A stretch of 64,000 bases of DNA. Source: Halapricum salinum (lineage in GTDB: Archaea; Halobacteriota; Halobacteria; Halobacteriales; Haloarculaceae). Each line of letters begins with the position of its first letter. The stretch's first letter is position 1. Under the pieces are notes generated by a model. It saw only the letters and a program-made list of their open reading frames with translations, was not told where the DNA came from and made no database searches. The stretch spans positions 3,092,887 to 3,156,886 of the forward strand of contig NZ_CP031310.1 of NCBI RefSeq assembly GCF_004799665.1, read 5' to 3'. Below, piece by piece: positions 18,270 to 26,364 of this stretch. The position numbers were made by a program, and so were the translations under genes.

Positions 18270-19307
18270 TCAGGGCGGCTCTTTCGGCGGCAGGTAGAAG
18301 TGGACGACGTTGCCTCGCGGCCGATTTCGAACGATCTTGAGTTCACCGCCCAGCGATTCGATACACCACTTCATCACGAACAGCCCGACACCGGAGCCGT
18401 GAGAGGTCGCCGTGTTCTCGGACAGTTCGTCGATGGCGTCCAGTTCCATCTGCGGAATAGCCGGGCAGGCGTCTTCGATACGGATTTCGAGACGGCCAGT
18501 GTTCGGGGATTCGTCGATGGCGACCCGAACTGACGGCTCGTCCTCGGCGTGGACGATCGCGTTCTCGACGGCGTGACTGACCGCGTGCCCGAGTGCGTCT
18601 TGCGATTCGACCCACATTGCGGTCTCCTCTTCCAGGTCGATCGTCGCCTCGGGATGTGCCGCCGAGATGGGTGCAACCACGTCAGAGACAGCTTCGGAAG
18701 CCCGCCGAATTCGCCCTTTGTCGGACGACTCGATCGTCGCGTGTTCGATCTCCCGAACGGATTCGTTGAGCCCGCCGAGGTCGGTCGCTTTCGAGCGAAT
18801 CGTTCGTGCGTACTCCTCGACGTCGTCGTCGTCGGTCGCTGCTTCGATCGCCTCGGCGTAGCCGTCCAGTACTGTGACGTCGTTGCGGAGGTTGTGTCTG
18901 ATGATTCGCGAGAGCAGGTTTACACGCCGGCTCGTCGCCGTGTACGCCGAGACGTTTCGGACCTCGCCGAGGACCGGTGTCGAGTCGCCGAGTTCGATCT
19001 GCGACAGGTGAATCTTGACCCAGATGAGTTCGCCGTCGCTACGCTTGATCCGCCAGCGGAACGACTGTGGGTGACCGTTCGCAGCCTCGTTGATCCGTGC
19101 GCGCATCTCTTCGTCGGAGTGTGAATAGGTGTTCGCACTGTACGCCTCGACCGAGAGGTTCTGGAGCGTCGATGTCGTGTATCCGTACATCTCTTCGAGG
19201 CGGTGGTTGGCGTCGAGGACGGCCCCCGTCTCGGGGTGGTGCAGGAGCACGCCGACCTCCAGCGAATCGAAATACGGTGGGAGTGTTCGACTGGCGTTGA
19301 AAGTCAT
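18270..19307 (-). CDS. PAS-domain sensor histidine kinase
   Basis: A 345-residue soluble kinase. A PAS domain occupies about 10-120 (HHPETGAVLDANHRLEEMYGY, with the W-I-R-DG-LIWV core). The dimerisation helix carries the phospho-acceptor His in RHNLRND (about 138 from this start). The HATPase domain has the N-box HAVENAIVHA, a degenerate G1 (EDACPAIP) and GSGVGLFV. The RHNLRND box is the usual haloarchaeal HisKA form. An in-frame ATG six residues upstream (19325) is possible. No response regulator is adjacent, and it overlaps nothing. Confidence 0.88.
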   Translation of the reverse strand: MTFNASRTLPPYFDSLEVGVLLHHPETGAVLDANHRLEEMYGYTTSTLQNLSVEAYSANTYSHSDEEMRARINEAANGHPQSFRWRIKRSDGELIWVKIHLSQIELGDSTPVLGEVRNVSAYTATSRRVNLLSRIIRHNLRNDVTVLDGYAEAIEAATDDDDVEEYARTIRSKATDLGGLNESVREIEHATIESSDKGRIRRASEAVSDVVAPISAAHPEATIDLEEETAMWVESQDALGHAVSHAVENAIVHAEDEPSVRVAIDESPNTGRLEIRIEDACPAIPQMELDAIDELSENTATSHGSGVGLFVMKWCIESLGGELKIVRNRPRGNVVHFYLPPKEPP

Positions 19308-19450
19308 AGGAAGACGGAACACCACACCGTTCGCGTCCTCAGGGTGAGTACGTTCCTATGACGGCTCTGGAGCGAAACTGTGGGAACTATTGACGTTCCG
19401 GTCGGTGGCGTTGAAGAACCGTTAAGTATCGGGGTGTGATACCTACCCGC

Positions 19451-20185
19451 ATGGAACTCACCGACGACTTCGAATTCGGCCACAGGGATCGCGAGGACAT
19501 CTACAGGTACGTCGAGCGGGCAGGGACAGCCGACCCGGAAGACCTCAGACAATCGTTGCACATGGACCCACGAGCGTTCGGCCATCACGTCGCGATCCTC
19601 AAACGCGACGGTATTCTCGAAGAGGGCGGGCAGGGAGATCTGCGCGTGGCCTACGAGGCCGACGTCGAGGAGGAGTTCAGCGAGGACGACGTCGAGTTCA
19701 CGATCCGCCAGGCTCGACAGGAGGACCTGACGGGGCTCGTCGGTGCGATTCGCCAGGCCGTCGAATCGAAGACCTACGTCGACGCCGAGACCGTCGCGGA
19801 CATTCTCGACAGCGAGGGCGTCCTCTTGCGGCACAACGAGGTCGAATCGCGGATGTTCTTCGTCGCGACCGTCAGCGACGAGGTCGTGGGTTGGGTCCAC
19901 ATCAAACACCCAGAAACCGACAAACTCAGTCACACCGCCGAGTTGACCGTCGGCGTCCTCGATGAGTACCGCGGCCACGGTATCGGCAGCCACCTCCTCG
20001 AACGCGGTATCGAGTGGGGCGCGACACAGGGCTACGAGAAAATTTATCAGAGCGTCCCAGCGACCAATCAAGACGCCATCGAATTTCTGGAAACCCACGA
20101 CTGGGAAATCGAGGCTGTCCGGGAGGACCACTACAAGATCGAGGAGGCCTACGTCGACGAAGTGATGCTCGCGCGAAACCTCTGA
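19451..20185 (+). CDS. winged-helix plus GNAT acetyltransferase fusion
   Basis: A 244-residue protein. The first about 65 residues look like a winged helix-turn-helix (DIYRYVERAG, DLRQSLHMDPRAFGHHVAILKRDGILEE). From about 80 comes a GNAT N-acetyltransferase with acetyl-CoA loop V-DEYRGHGIGSHLL and a downstream N-DAIEFLETHDWE segment. This architecture is found in haloarchaeal Pat-type protein acetyltransferases. The ATG at 19451 is favoured because a TATA-like GTTAAGTATC (19423-19432) sits about 24-28 bases upstream, giving a leaderless mRNA. Target protein or small molecule unknown. Confidence 0.85.
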   Translation: MELTDDFEFGHRDREDIYRYVERAGTADPEDLRQSLHMDPRAFGHHVAILKRDGILEEGGQGDLRVAYEADVEEEFSEDDVEFTIRQARQEDLTGLVGAIRQAVESKTYVDAETVADILDSEGVLLRHNEVESRMFFVATVSDEVVGWVHIKHPETDKLSHTAELTVGVLDEYRGHGIGSHLLERGIEWGATQGYEKIYQSVPATNQDAIEFLETHDWEIEAVREDHYKIEEAYVDEVMLARNL

Positions 20186-20316
20186 GACCTTCCGACCTCC
20201 AGACACCCATTGCAAACCAGCCATATCGAACTAGTCAGCACAGGAGATTGTATTCGACACTAACAGGAATGCAAACATGCAATGGATTTACTATTGATTG
20301 ATAGTACTGTACTGGC

Positions 20317-20679
20317 ATGGTAAGTGCGACAAGCCATGCCATAGCGTATTACTTCAAGGCAGTCCTCGTCGGCGTGATCCTGTTTTTGATCACAGCGACG
20401 ATGATCGACGGCGGCGCGGAGGGGGGCGGACTTCTGTTCGGTGCGTTAGTCGTCCTGGGTTGGCCGTTCATCATGACAGTCCTGTTGTTCCATCAGGTCG
20501 GGAGCGTCGTCGACGATAAGTTACAGGAGCAGCGTGCGGCCAGGGCACAGGCCAATCGCCATCCGAGACAGAAGCGCCAGTCCAACTCCGGCAAGCGCCA
20601 GTCGAACCTCGGCAAGCGCCGGACGGCATCGGATATCGATTCGGGTGGCCAACGGGGTTCCAACAGCGGTCGGCGGTGA
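20317..20679 (+). CDS. small two-helix membrane protein with basic repeat tail
   Basis: A 120-residue protein with two hydrophobic helices (about 12-32 and 40-62) and then a strongly basic, Ser/Asn/Gln-rich tail. The tail repeats an RQSN-GK unit twice and ends in Arg-Arg. A basic tail is unusual in an acidic haloarchaeal proteome and suggests binding to nucleic acid or acidic membrane lipid or protein. The ATG at 20317 follows an AT-rich stretch with TTTACTATTG about 28 bp upstream, consistent with leaderless transcription. No family was recognised; codon use is somewhat less GC-biased than its neighbours. Confidence 0.7.
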   Translation: MVSATSHAIAYYFKAVLVGVILFLITATMIDGGAEGGGLLFGALVVLGWPFIMTVLLFHQVGSVVDDKLQEQRAARAQANRHPRQKRQSNSGKRQSNLGKRRTASDIDSGGQRGSNSGRR

Positions 20680-20700
20680 TACGTTGCGACCGGCACGGCG

Positions 20701-21234
20701 CTAGCCCAATGGAAGTTCCATCTCGTGTTCGATCCCGGCCGCACTCGATGTCTCGAACCCGACGGATCGATAGAGGTTCATGGCCACGTGGTTCGAGCGC
20801 TCCACGGTGAGCCACACCCGCTCGACACCCCGGGCCTGCCCCTCGCCGAGCAGTCCGCGGATGAGCCGTGAGCCGATCCCCGCGAGCTGGTAGTCGTGGT
20901 GGACGAAGATCGTCAGTTCGGACGTTCCGTCGCCACAGTCGAGCAGACAGGCGTGGCCGACGGCGACGGGATCGCCGTCGGCCCTGTTCTCGTGGAAAGC
21001 AACGACGTTCACACCGTCTTCGAGGACGTCGAGCCACTCGCCGATCCGCCGCTCACCCATCGGGGGGAGACCCTGCGCACGGCTATCAGGTGCGAAATCA
21101 GCGTACATATCCCCGAGCGCCTCGGGTGTGAAACCCGCTCGAATCGCTATCTCGCGATCGTCGTAGTCAGTGAACGTCAGTGGTGGACGATCGAAGTGAG
21201 GCGCTGACGTGGGGTCGTCGTCGTTCTGGCTCAT
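20701..21234 (-). CDS. GNAT-family N-acetyltransferase
   Basis: A 177-residue acetyltransferase with the GNAT motif A (LTIFVHHDYQLAGIGSRLIRGLL) for acetyl-CoA binding and the motif B region NHVAMNLYRSVGFE. The N-terminal 30 residues are an acidic leader. The substrate is unknown; the shape resembles small-molecule or RimI-like acetyltransferases. It is monocistronic and convergent with the small membrane protein gene. Confidence 0.87.
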   Translation of the reverse strand: MSQNDDDPTSAPHFDRPPLTFTDYDDREIAIRAGFTPEALGDMYADFAPDSRAQGLPPMGERRIGEWLDVLEDGVNVVAFHENRADGDPVAVGHACLLDCGDGTSELTIFVHHDYQLAGIGSRLIRGLLGEGQARGVERVWLTVERSNHVAMNLYRSVGFETSSAAGIEHEMELPLG

Positions 21235-21342
21235 CGAAGCGAGATCACCTCACGCCCCGGCCGGACGAGACGTCCATACACATCCATTGTGGTGTCGAGA
21301 GTAAATACCTCGCCGTGATTATCAGCGAGTGAGGACGCTCGA

Positions 21343-22131
21343 TCACTCGATGTCTCGCCTGCGGAAGTACACCGCGCTGGCGGCGACGAGTGCGATTGCT
21401 CCGACCAACAGGACCACACCACCGAGCAGGTCGTAGCTGCTCTCGACGAGTACGTCTGTGGGGTTGAAATATCGCATCGGCGCGATCGATCCCAGCCAGT
21501 CGTAGCCGGCGACGACCGTCAGCGACTCGAACAAAAAGAGTCCGAACAACAGTACCAGCGAACCGCGCTGGGCGATCGTCGCCCGATCGACCAACACTGA
21601 CAGGACGATCCCGATTCCCCCGCACGCCAGTAGATACGGGATCGAGAGTGCGTGGACGATGGCCAGATTCACCGGATCGATCGGGTAGCCGATAGCCGCA
21701 GTCCCCGCGAAGACGACGACCGGTACGACGACGTTTACGACGACGATCGGGACGCCTAATGCGAGGAACTTCTCGCCGAGCAGTCGGGCGCGCGAGATCG
21801 GTAGCGACAGCAGGATGTCCATCCGCTCTCGGTCGACGTCCTCGGCGATCAGCGACGCCGCGCTGTAGGCGACGTACAGTCCCAGCAGCAGGGTCCAGCC
21901 GATCGAGTACAGCTCCGCAGCGAGAAAGCCCTCGATCGTGTTCATCGTCGCGAGGTTGAACAGTTCCTTGAAGATCTCCGGCATCTGCTCGATGAACTCG
22001 TCGAGGTCGATGTCGGTCGCGATCGACGGGAACGTCCCGATGTACATCCCCGCCAACAGTGATAATCCGACGCTGAGATACAGTGCCCCTCGAAGCCGTC
22101 GGCGCGCCTCGTAGCGGGCGAGTTCAAACAT
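21343..22131 (-). CDS. ABC-2 type transporter permease
   Basis: A 262-residue membrane protein starting MFELARYEARRRLRGAL, with six hydrophobic segments, a large first extracytoplasmic loop (about 40-85) and an E-D--R--MDILLSLPISRARLL cytoplasmic coupling segment typical of haloarchaeal ABC-2 exporters. The ATG at 22131 is chosen to fit the family and overlaps the ATPase gene end by 8 bases. Cargo unknown. Confidence 0.85.
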   Translation of the reverse strand: MFELARYEARRRLRGALYLSVGLSLLAGMYIGTFPSIATDIDLDEFIEQMPEIFKELFNLATMNTIEGFLAAELYSIGWTLLLGLYVAYSAASLIAEDVDRERMDILLSLPISRARLLGEKFLALGVPIVVVNVVVPVVVFAGTAAIGYPIDPVNLAIVHALSIPYLLACGGIGIVLSVLVDRATIAQRGSLVLLFGLFLFESLTVVAGYDWLGSIAPMRYFNPTDVLVESSYDLLGGVVLLVGAIALVAASAVYFRRRDIE

Positions 22132-23107
22132 CGGCGTCACCTCTCTCTTCCGCAGTCGATCCATCCTCTGCCCCGTAAAAACGCATGAAGACCTCTTCGA
22201 GCGGCGCTTCCTCGATGTCGAGATCCAGCAGGTCGTGATTCGCCAGTGACGTCAGGAGGTCGTTGACGTCGCCGGTGTAGGTGAATCGGACTTCGGTCAC
22301 GGTCGCCAACTCACCGCCGTCCGCCCCGTCGATCGCATCTCTGTCACCATCCTCATCGTCGACGACCACTCGTTCGAGGTCGTGGACTGCGCTGCCATCG
22401 AAGGCGTCGGCACCGACCCGGCCCCGGATCCGGGCGTGGACGAACTTCCCGCTGCGATCGAGCAGTGATTCGATTTTCTCCGTCGTGACGAGTTTCCCGT
22501 TCCGGAGTATCGCGACCCTGTCACAGACCCGGCGGACCTCGCTGAGGACGTGCGAGGAAAAAAAGACCGTCGTCCCTCGATCACGCTCTTCGCGGACGAA
22601 CTCGTTGAACCGCTGTTGCATCAGCGGATCGAGTCCACTCGTGGGTTCGTCCATCACGACCAGTTCGGGGTCGTGCATGAACGACTGGATGATCCCGAGC
22701 TTCTGTTTGTTTCCCGAAGAGTACTCCCGAACACGGCGATCCAGCGGTGGATCGAACAGTTCGAGTAACTCCGCACGCCGAGACTCGCCTTTGATCGATC
22801 CATGGAGGTCCAGAATCTCCCGGCCGGTCGCGCTCTCCTCGAACGCGGGATTGGCTGGCAAGTATCCGATCGACCGTTTGGCCTCGATCATCGCCGGCTC
22901 GTCCGTACAATCCGAGCCCAGAACCGTCCCAGATCCGTCCGTCGGTTCCAGAAAACCGAGCAGTGTTCGGATAGTCGTCGTCTTGCCCGCACCGTTGGGG
23001 CCCAGAAAGCCGAATACCTCGCCCGCGTCGACGGTGAAACTGACCCCATCCACTGCGCGCACGTCGCCGTAGTGTTTCGAGAGGTCCGAGACTTCGATGA
23101 CGCCCAT
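22124..23107 (-). CDS. ABC transporter ATP-binding protein (ABC-2 type)
   Basis: A 327-residue ATPase with Walker [10 protein letters not shown], an atypical signature YSSGNKQKLG (replacing LSGGQ), Walker B LVVMDEPTSGLD, and a C-terminal accessory domain containing an acidic Asp-rich insertion (about 245-270). The ATG at 23107 starts the domain; an upstream in-frame ATG would add four residues. It pairs with the overlapping permease downstream. YSSGNKQK-type signatures occur in bacitracin-type and other exporter ATPases. Confidence 0.88.
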   Translation of the reverse strand: MGVIEVSDLSKHYGDVRAVDGVSFTVDAGEVFGFLGPNGAGKTTTIRTLLGFLEPTDGSGTVLGSDCTDEPAMIEAKRSIGYLPANPAFEESATGREILDLHGSIKGESRRAELLELFDPPLDRRVREYSSGNKQKLGIIQSFMHDPELVVMDEPTSGLDPLMQQRFNEFVREERDRGTTVFFSSHVLSEVRRVCDRVAILRNGKLVTTEKIESLLDRSGKFVHARIRGRVGADAFDGSAVHDLERVVVDDEDGDRDAIDGADGGELATVTEVRFTYTGDVNDLLTSLANHDLLDLDIEEAPLEEVFMRFYGAEDGSTAEERGDADV

Positions 23108-23148
23108 TGCCGGGAACACTCCCGGAGAGAAAATACGTGTTTCGCCGT

Positions 23149-24896
23149 CTAGAGTCGCTGCGCGCCGACGGCGTCGCGATAGAGGACGCCTCGCTCGGCG
23201 TCCAGCGTCACGACGGCGCCGTCTTCGACAGCATCCGGGAGCGTCGCGTTCGAGATCATCGGAAGGTCGAATTCGCGCGCGAGAACGGCCGCGTGGCTTT
23301 TCGTTCCGCTGTGGCCGTCGACGATTCCTCTGATTCCGTCGGCGTCGCCGACGAGTTCGCCGTCGTAGTCGGCCGGCACGGCGACGATCGACCCCTCAGG
23401 TGCTTCCGAGAGATCGCCGTCTTCGAGTCGGTGAAGGTCGCCAGTGACGAGCCCCTCGACCACTGTCGTCCCGGAGACGATGGTCTCGGCGGCGACGTGG
23501 ACCTTGAGCATATTCGAGGTCCCGATCCCGTCGAGTTCGGTCATCATCCCGGAGACGACGACGAGCGTGTCGCCGTTGCGGGCGATGTTCGTATCCAGCG
23601 CCGACTGGACGGAATTCTGGATGATCGCGTCAGCGCCGCCGGTCGTGTACGGTGCAGAAGTCGGGTGAATCCCCCACGAGAGCGCGAGCTGTCGTCGAAC
23701 GCGGTCGTTCGGCGTCGAGGCGATGATGGGGATGCCGGGTCGGAACTTCGCGGCTTTCAGCGCCGAGTAGCCGGATTCGCTGGCGGCGACGATAGCTTTC
23801 GCGCCGATGTCCTCGGCGAGGAACCGCGCGGCGTGGGCCAGCGCGTCCGCCTGCGTGTCGTCGGCTTCCGGGATCCGCTGTTCGCGCAACTCTTCGTACT
23901 CCTCGCTTTTTTCGACTTCCTCGACGATCCGGGCCATCGTCGAGACGACTCTCGGGGGATGGTCACCGATGGCCGTCTCCGCCGAGAGCATGACCGCGTC
24001 GGTCCCGTCGAGGACGGCGTTGGCGACGTCCGAGGCCTCCGCGCGGGTCGGCCGCCGAGCCTCGACCATCGAATCGAGCATCTCGGTGGCCGTGATGACC
24101 GGCACGCCGGCCTGGTTGCACTTGCGAATGATCTGCTTCTGGATGATCGGCACCCGTTCGAGCGGAAGCTCCACACCGAGGTCCCCGCGCGCTACCATGA
24201 TCCCGTAGGCCGCGTCCATGATGTCTTCAAGGTTTTCGACAGCCCCCGCGCGCTCGATCTTCGCGACGATCGGGATGTCCGCGCCCAGTTCGGTGAGTGC
24301 GTCGTCGATCTCGCGGATGTCCGAGCCGTCCCGACGAACGACGCCGCGACGAAGTCGACGTCTTTCTCGGCGGCGACCTCGATCTCGCGCTGGTCACGGG
24401 CCGGAATCACCGGCAGATCCAGCTCGACGCCGGGGACGTTGACGCCTTTTCGGGCCGACAGCGTTCCGCCGTTTTCGACGCGGGCGTACACGTCGCTTCC
24501 GTCGACTTCCTCGACTGTGGTCTCGATCCGTCCGTCGTCCAGCAACACCTTGTCGCCGGGTTCCACCGCCGAGATGTCGAGCGAGAGGCCGACCGCTTCC
24601 GGGCTCGCGTCGTCGCCTTTGTAATAGCGGATCCGCGACTCAGCCGCGAGCTCGATCGGTTCCTCGATATCCGCGGTCCGAACTTCCGGACCGGGGAGGT
24701 CGTGCAGGACTGCAACTGGCTCGTCGTGTGATTCGTCGACTGCCCTGATCCGGTCGATCACGTCGCGTCGGTGCTCGGGCGTTCCGTGACTGGCGTTGAG
24801 TCGCGCGACGGACATGCCTGCCTCGGCGAGCGCTGCGATGTCCTCGCGGGAATCGGACGCTGGGCCCAGTGTACAGACGATCTTGGCGTTCCGCAT
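23149..24896 (-). pseudogene. pyk: pyruvate kinase, interrupted by a one-base frameshift
   Basis: Two frames together encode a full-length pyruvate kinase of about 582 residues. The N-terminal part begins at 24896 with MRNAKIVCTLGPAS, contains HGTPEHRRDVID, and runs to VDFVAASFV. There it shifts frame near 24332-24333. The other frame resumes with GSDIREIDDA, KIERAGAVENLEDI and VARGDLGVELPLE and continues to the stop at 23149. The expected V-R-D-G codons need one more G on the plus strand. The C-terminus carries the extra PEP-utiliser-like swivelling domain (HSGTKSHAAVLARE) usual in haloarchaea. The enzyme makes pyruvate and ATP from PEP. The gap may be a sequencing error or a true mutation. 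Confidence 0.9.
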
Positions 24897-25082
24897 CTTA
24901 TCGCCCTCCCGCGACCGAAGGTGAGTGTTTGCTGGCGTCGTCTATCATGTCCCGAACTGTGCCCGCCTGGGATATGAAGCTTGTCAGAGCGCGCTGGACC
25001 TGTGGTGGGACACCTATTCACACATTCCGGCAAAATTTACACCGTTCGTGTCCACACCGAGTCCTCCCTCCTCGAACCCACC

Positions 25083-26036
25083 TCATCGAGAGATGTCAGG
25101 TGTGGCCCCATCGATGACTTCCCGCACTTCGTCCGGGGTGATAGTCGCGATGTCGCCCGGAATCGATCGTTTGAGAGCGGCCGCCGCCGCACCCCACGAG
25201 AGCGCCGTGTCGAGGTCGTCTGTCTCGACGAGGGCCGCAAGAAACCCACCGACGAAGGCGTCACCGGTCCCGATCGGCCGCCGATCCGAAGCTGGATAGA
25301 CCGACTGCTCGTAGCACTCTCCCTCGTGGAGTGCAAGCGCTCCGTCACCGCCCATCGTGACGACTACCGTCTCGATTCCGTAAGTCCCGGCGAGGTGGCG
25401 CGCCATCTCCTGGGCCGCGGCGTCGATTCCGAGGATCGACTCGGTGTCGCGCCGCGGCGCGAACAACAGATCGACGTCCGCGAGTAGTGGTTCGAGCGTG
25501 TCGCGGGCTTCCGCGTGCGACCAGAGTTTCGAGCGATAGTTCAGGTCGAAACTCACCGTGGTTCCCGACTGAGAAGCGATCGATAACAGCTGGGCCGTCG
25601 TCTGCGCGGTCGCGTCCGACAGGGCAGGCGTGATCCCCGAGGTGTGAAAGACCTCGGCCGATTCGACAGTCTCGGTGTCGAGGTCGCCGGGCTGGACGGT
25701 GGTCACTGCCGAGCCGGCCCGGTCGTAGACGACGTCTGTCCCCCTCGGTGGATCGCCCGATTCGAGGTAGTACGTCCCGACGCGACCCTCGTCGCTCCAG
25801 CAGACTACTGGCTCGACACCGTCACGACGAAGTTGACCCGCGACGCGTCGCCCGAGAGGATCGTCGGGAAGTTTCGACAACCAGATCGCGTCCCGACCCA
25901 GTCGACTTGCAAGGGCTGCGACGTTGCTCTCCGAGCCCCCGACGGTGACGTCGAACTGTGGCGTCGTCTCCAGCCGACCGTCGGCCGGTGGTGAGAGCCT
26001 GAGCATCGCCTCGCCGAACGTGACTACCTCGACCAT
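25083..26036 (-). CDS. kdgK: 2-keto-3-deoxygluconate kinase (PfkB family)
   Basis: A 317-residue ribokinase-family sugar kinase. The N-terminal motif GG-ESNVAALASRLG binds the sugar, and the C-terminal signature RPIGTGDAFVGGF supplies the catalytic Asp and anion hole. Overall order and YRSKLWS resemble archaeal KDG/KDGal kinases of the semi-phosphorylative Entner-Doudoroff pathway. A gluconate dehydratase gene at 60086-61327 would supply its substrate. The TATA element TTTATAT (26061-26067 on the minus strand) is 28 bp before the start, implying leaderless transcription. Substrate assignment is by family pattern. Confidence 0.87.
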   Translation of the reverse strand: MVEVVTFGEAMLRLSPPADGRLETTPQFDVTVGGSESNVAALASRLGRDAIWLSKLPDDPLGRRVAGQLRRDGVEPVVCWSDEGRVGTYYLESGDPPRGTDVVYDRAGSAVTTVQPGDLDTETVESAEVFHTSGITPALSDATAQTTAQLLSIASQSGTTVSFDLNYRSKLWSHAEARDTLEPLLADVDLLFAPRRDTESILGIDAAAQEMARHLAGTYGIETVVVTMGGDGALALHEGECYEQSVYPASDRRPIGTGDAFVGGFLAALVETDDLDTALSWGAAAAALKRSIPGDIATITPDEVREVIDGATPDISR

Positions 26037-26364
26037 GTCTCCGGGTCACACGCCGCGAGTATATAAACGACGGCGCTCCGGACGGGTGCCGATTCACAGA
26101 AGCGATACTCTGCCGCAAACCTTTATAAGTCGACCGAGTAAATCGACGGGCAATGGTGCGTTCGTGGAGGAACTTCTTTCGGGCCTGTATCGGGGCAAGA
26201 AGAAACCCCCTCCGAGCCCGATCGGCTCTACGGACTCACAACACTTATGTAACGATACGTAACACAACTGCATGTAAAACCGTGGCAATGTTCGGACGAA
26301 CCGTGAGCGAAAACATCGGGCGTGGGCGCACAGACGGGAAGCGAGACAGACGGACCACACATAT
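26037..26364. promoter_or_regulatory. divergent intergenic region kdgK / transducer
   Basis: This 328-base stretch has no confident gene. It holds the kdgK TATA box (26061-26067, minus strand) and a clear plus-strand TATA box, TTTATAA, at 26122-26128. The latter would start transcription near 26150, giving the transducer a leader of about 200 bases. A 71-codon plus-strand frame (26153-26368) begins right at that predicted start and its stop overlaps the transducer ATG, but its codon use is not haloarchaeal. Small inverted repeats occur in the leader, for example GAGCC-cgatc-GGCTC near 26215-26230. Confidence 0.4.

Noticed and set aside
19304-20224. 306-codon minus-strand frame opposite the winged-helix GNAT gene
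   Set aside because: The plus frame has clear GNAT motifs and a placed promoter; the minus frame is its complement with Val/Asp-rich composition.
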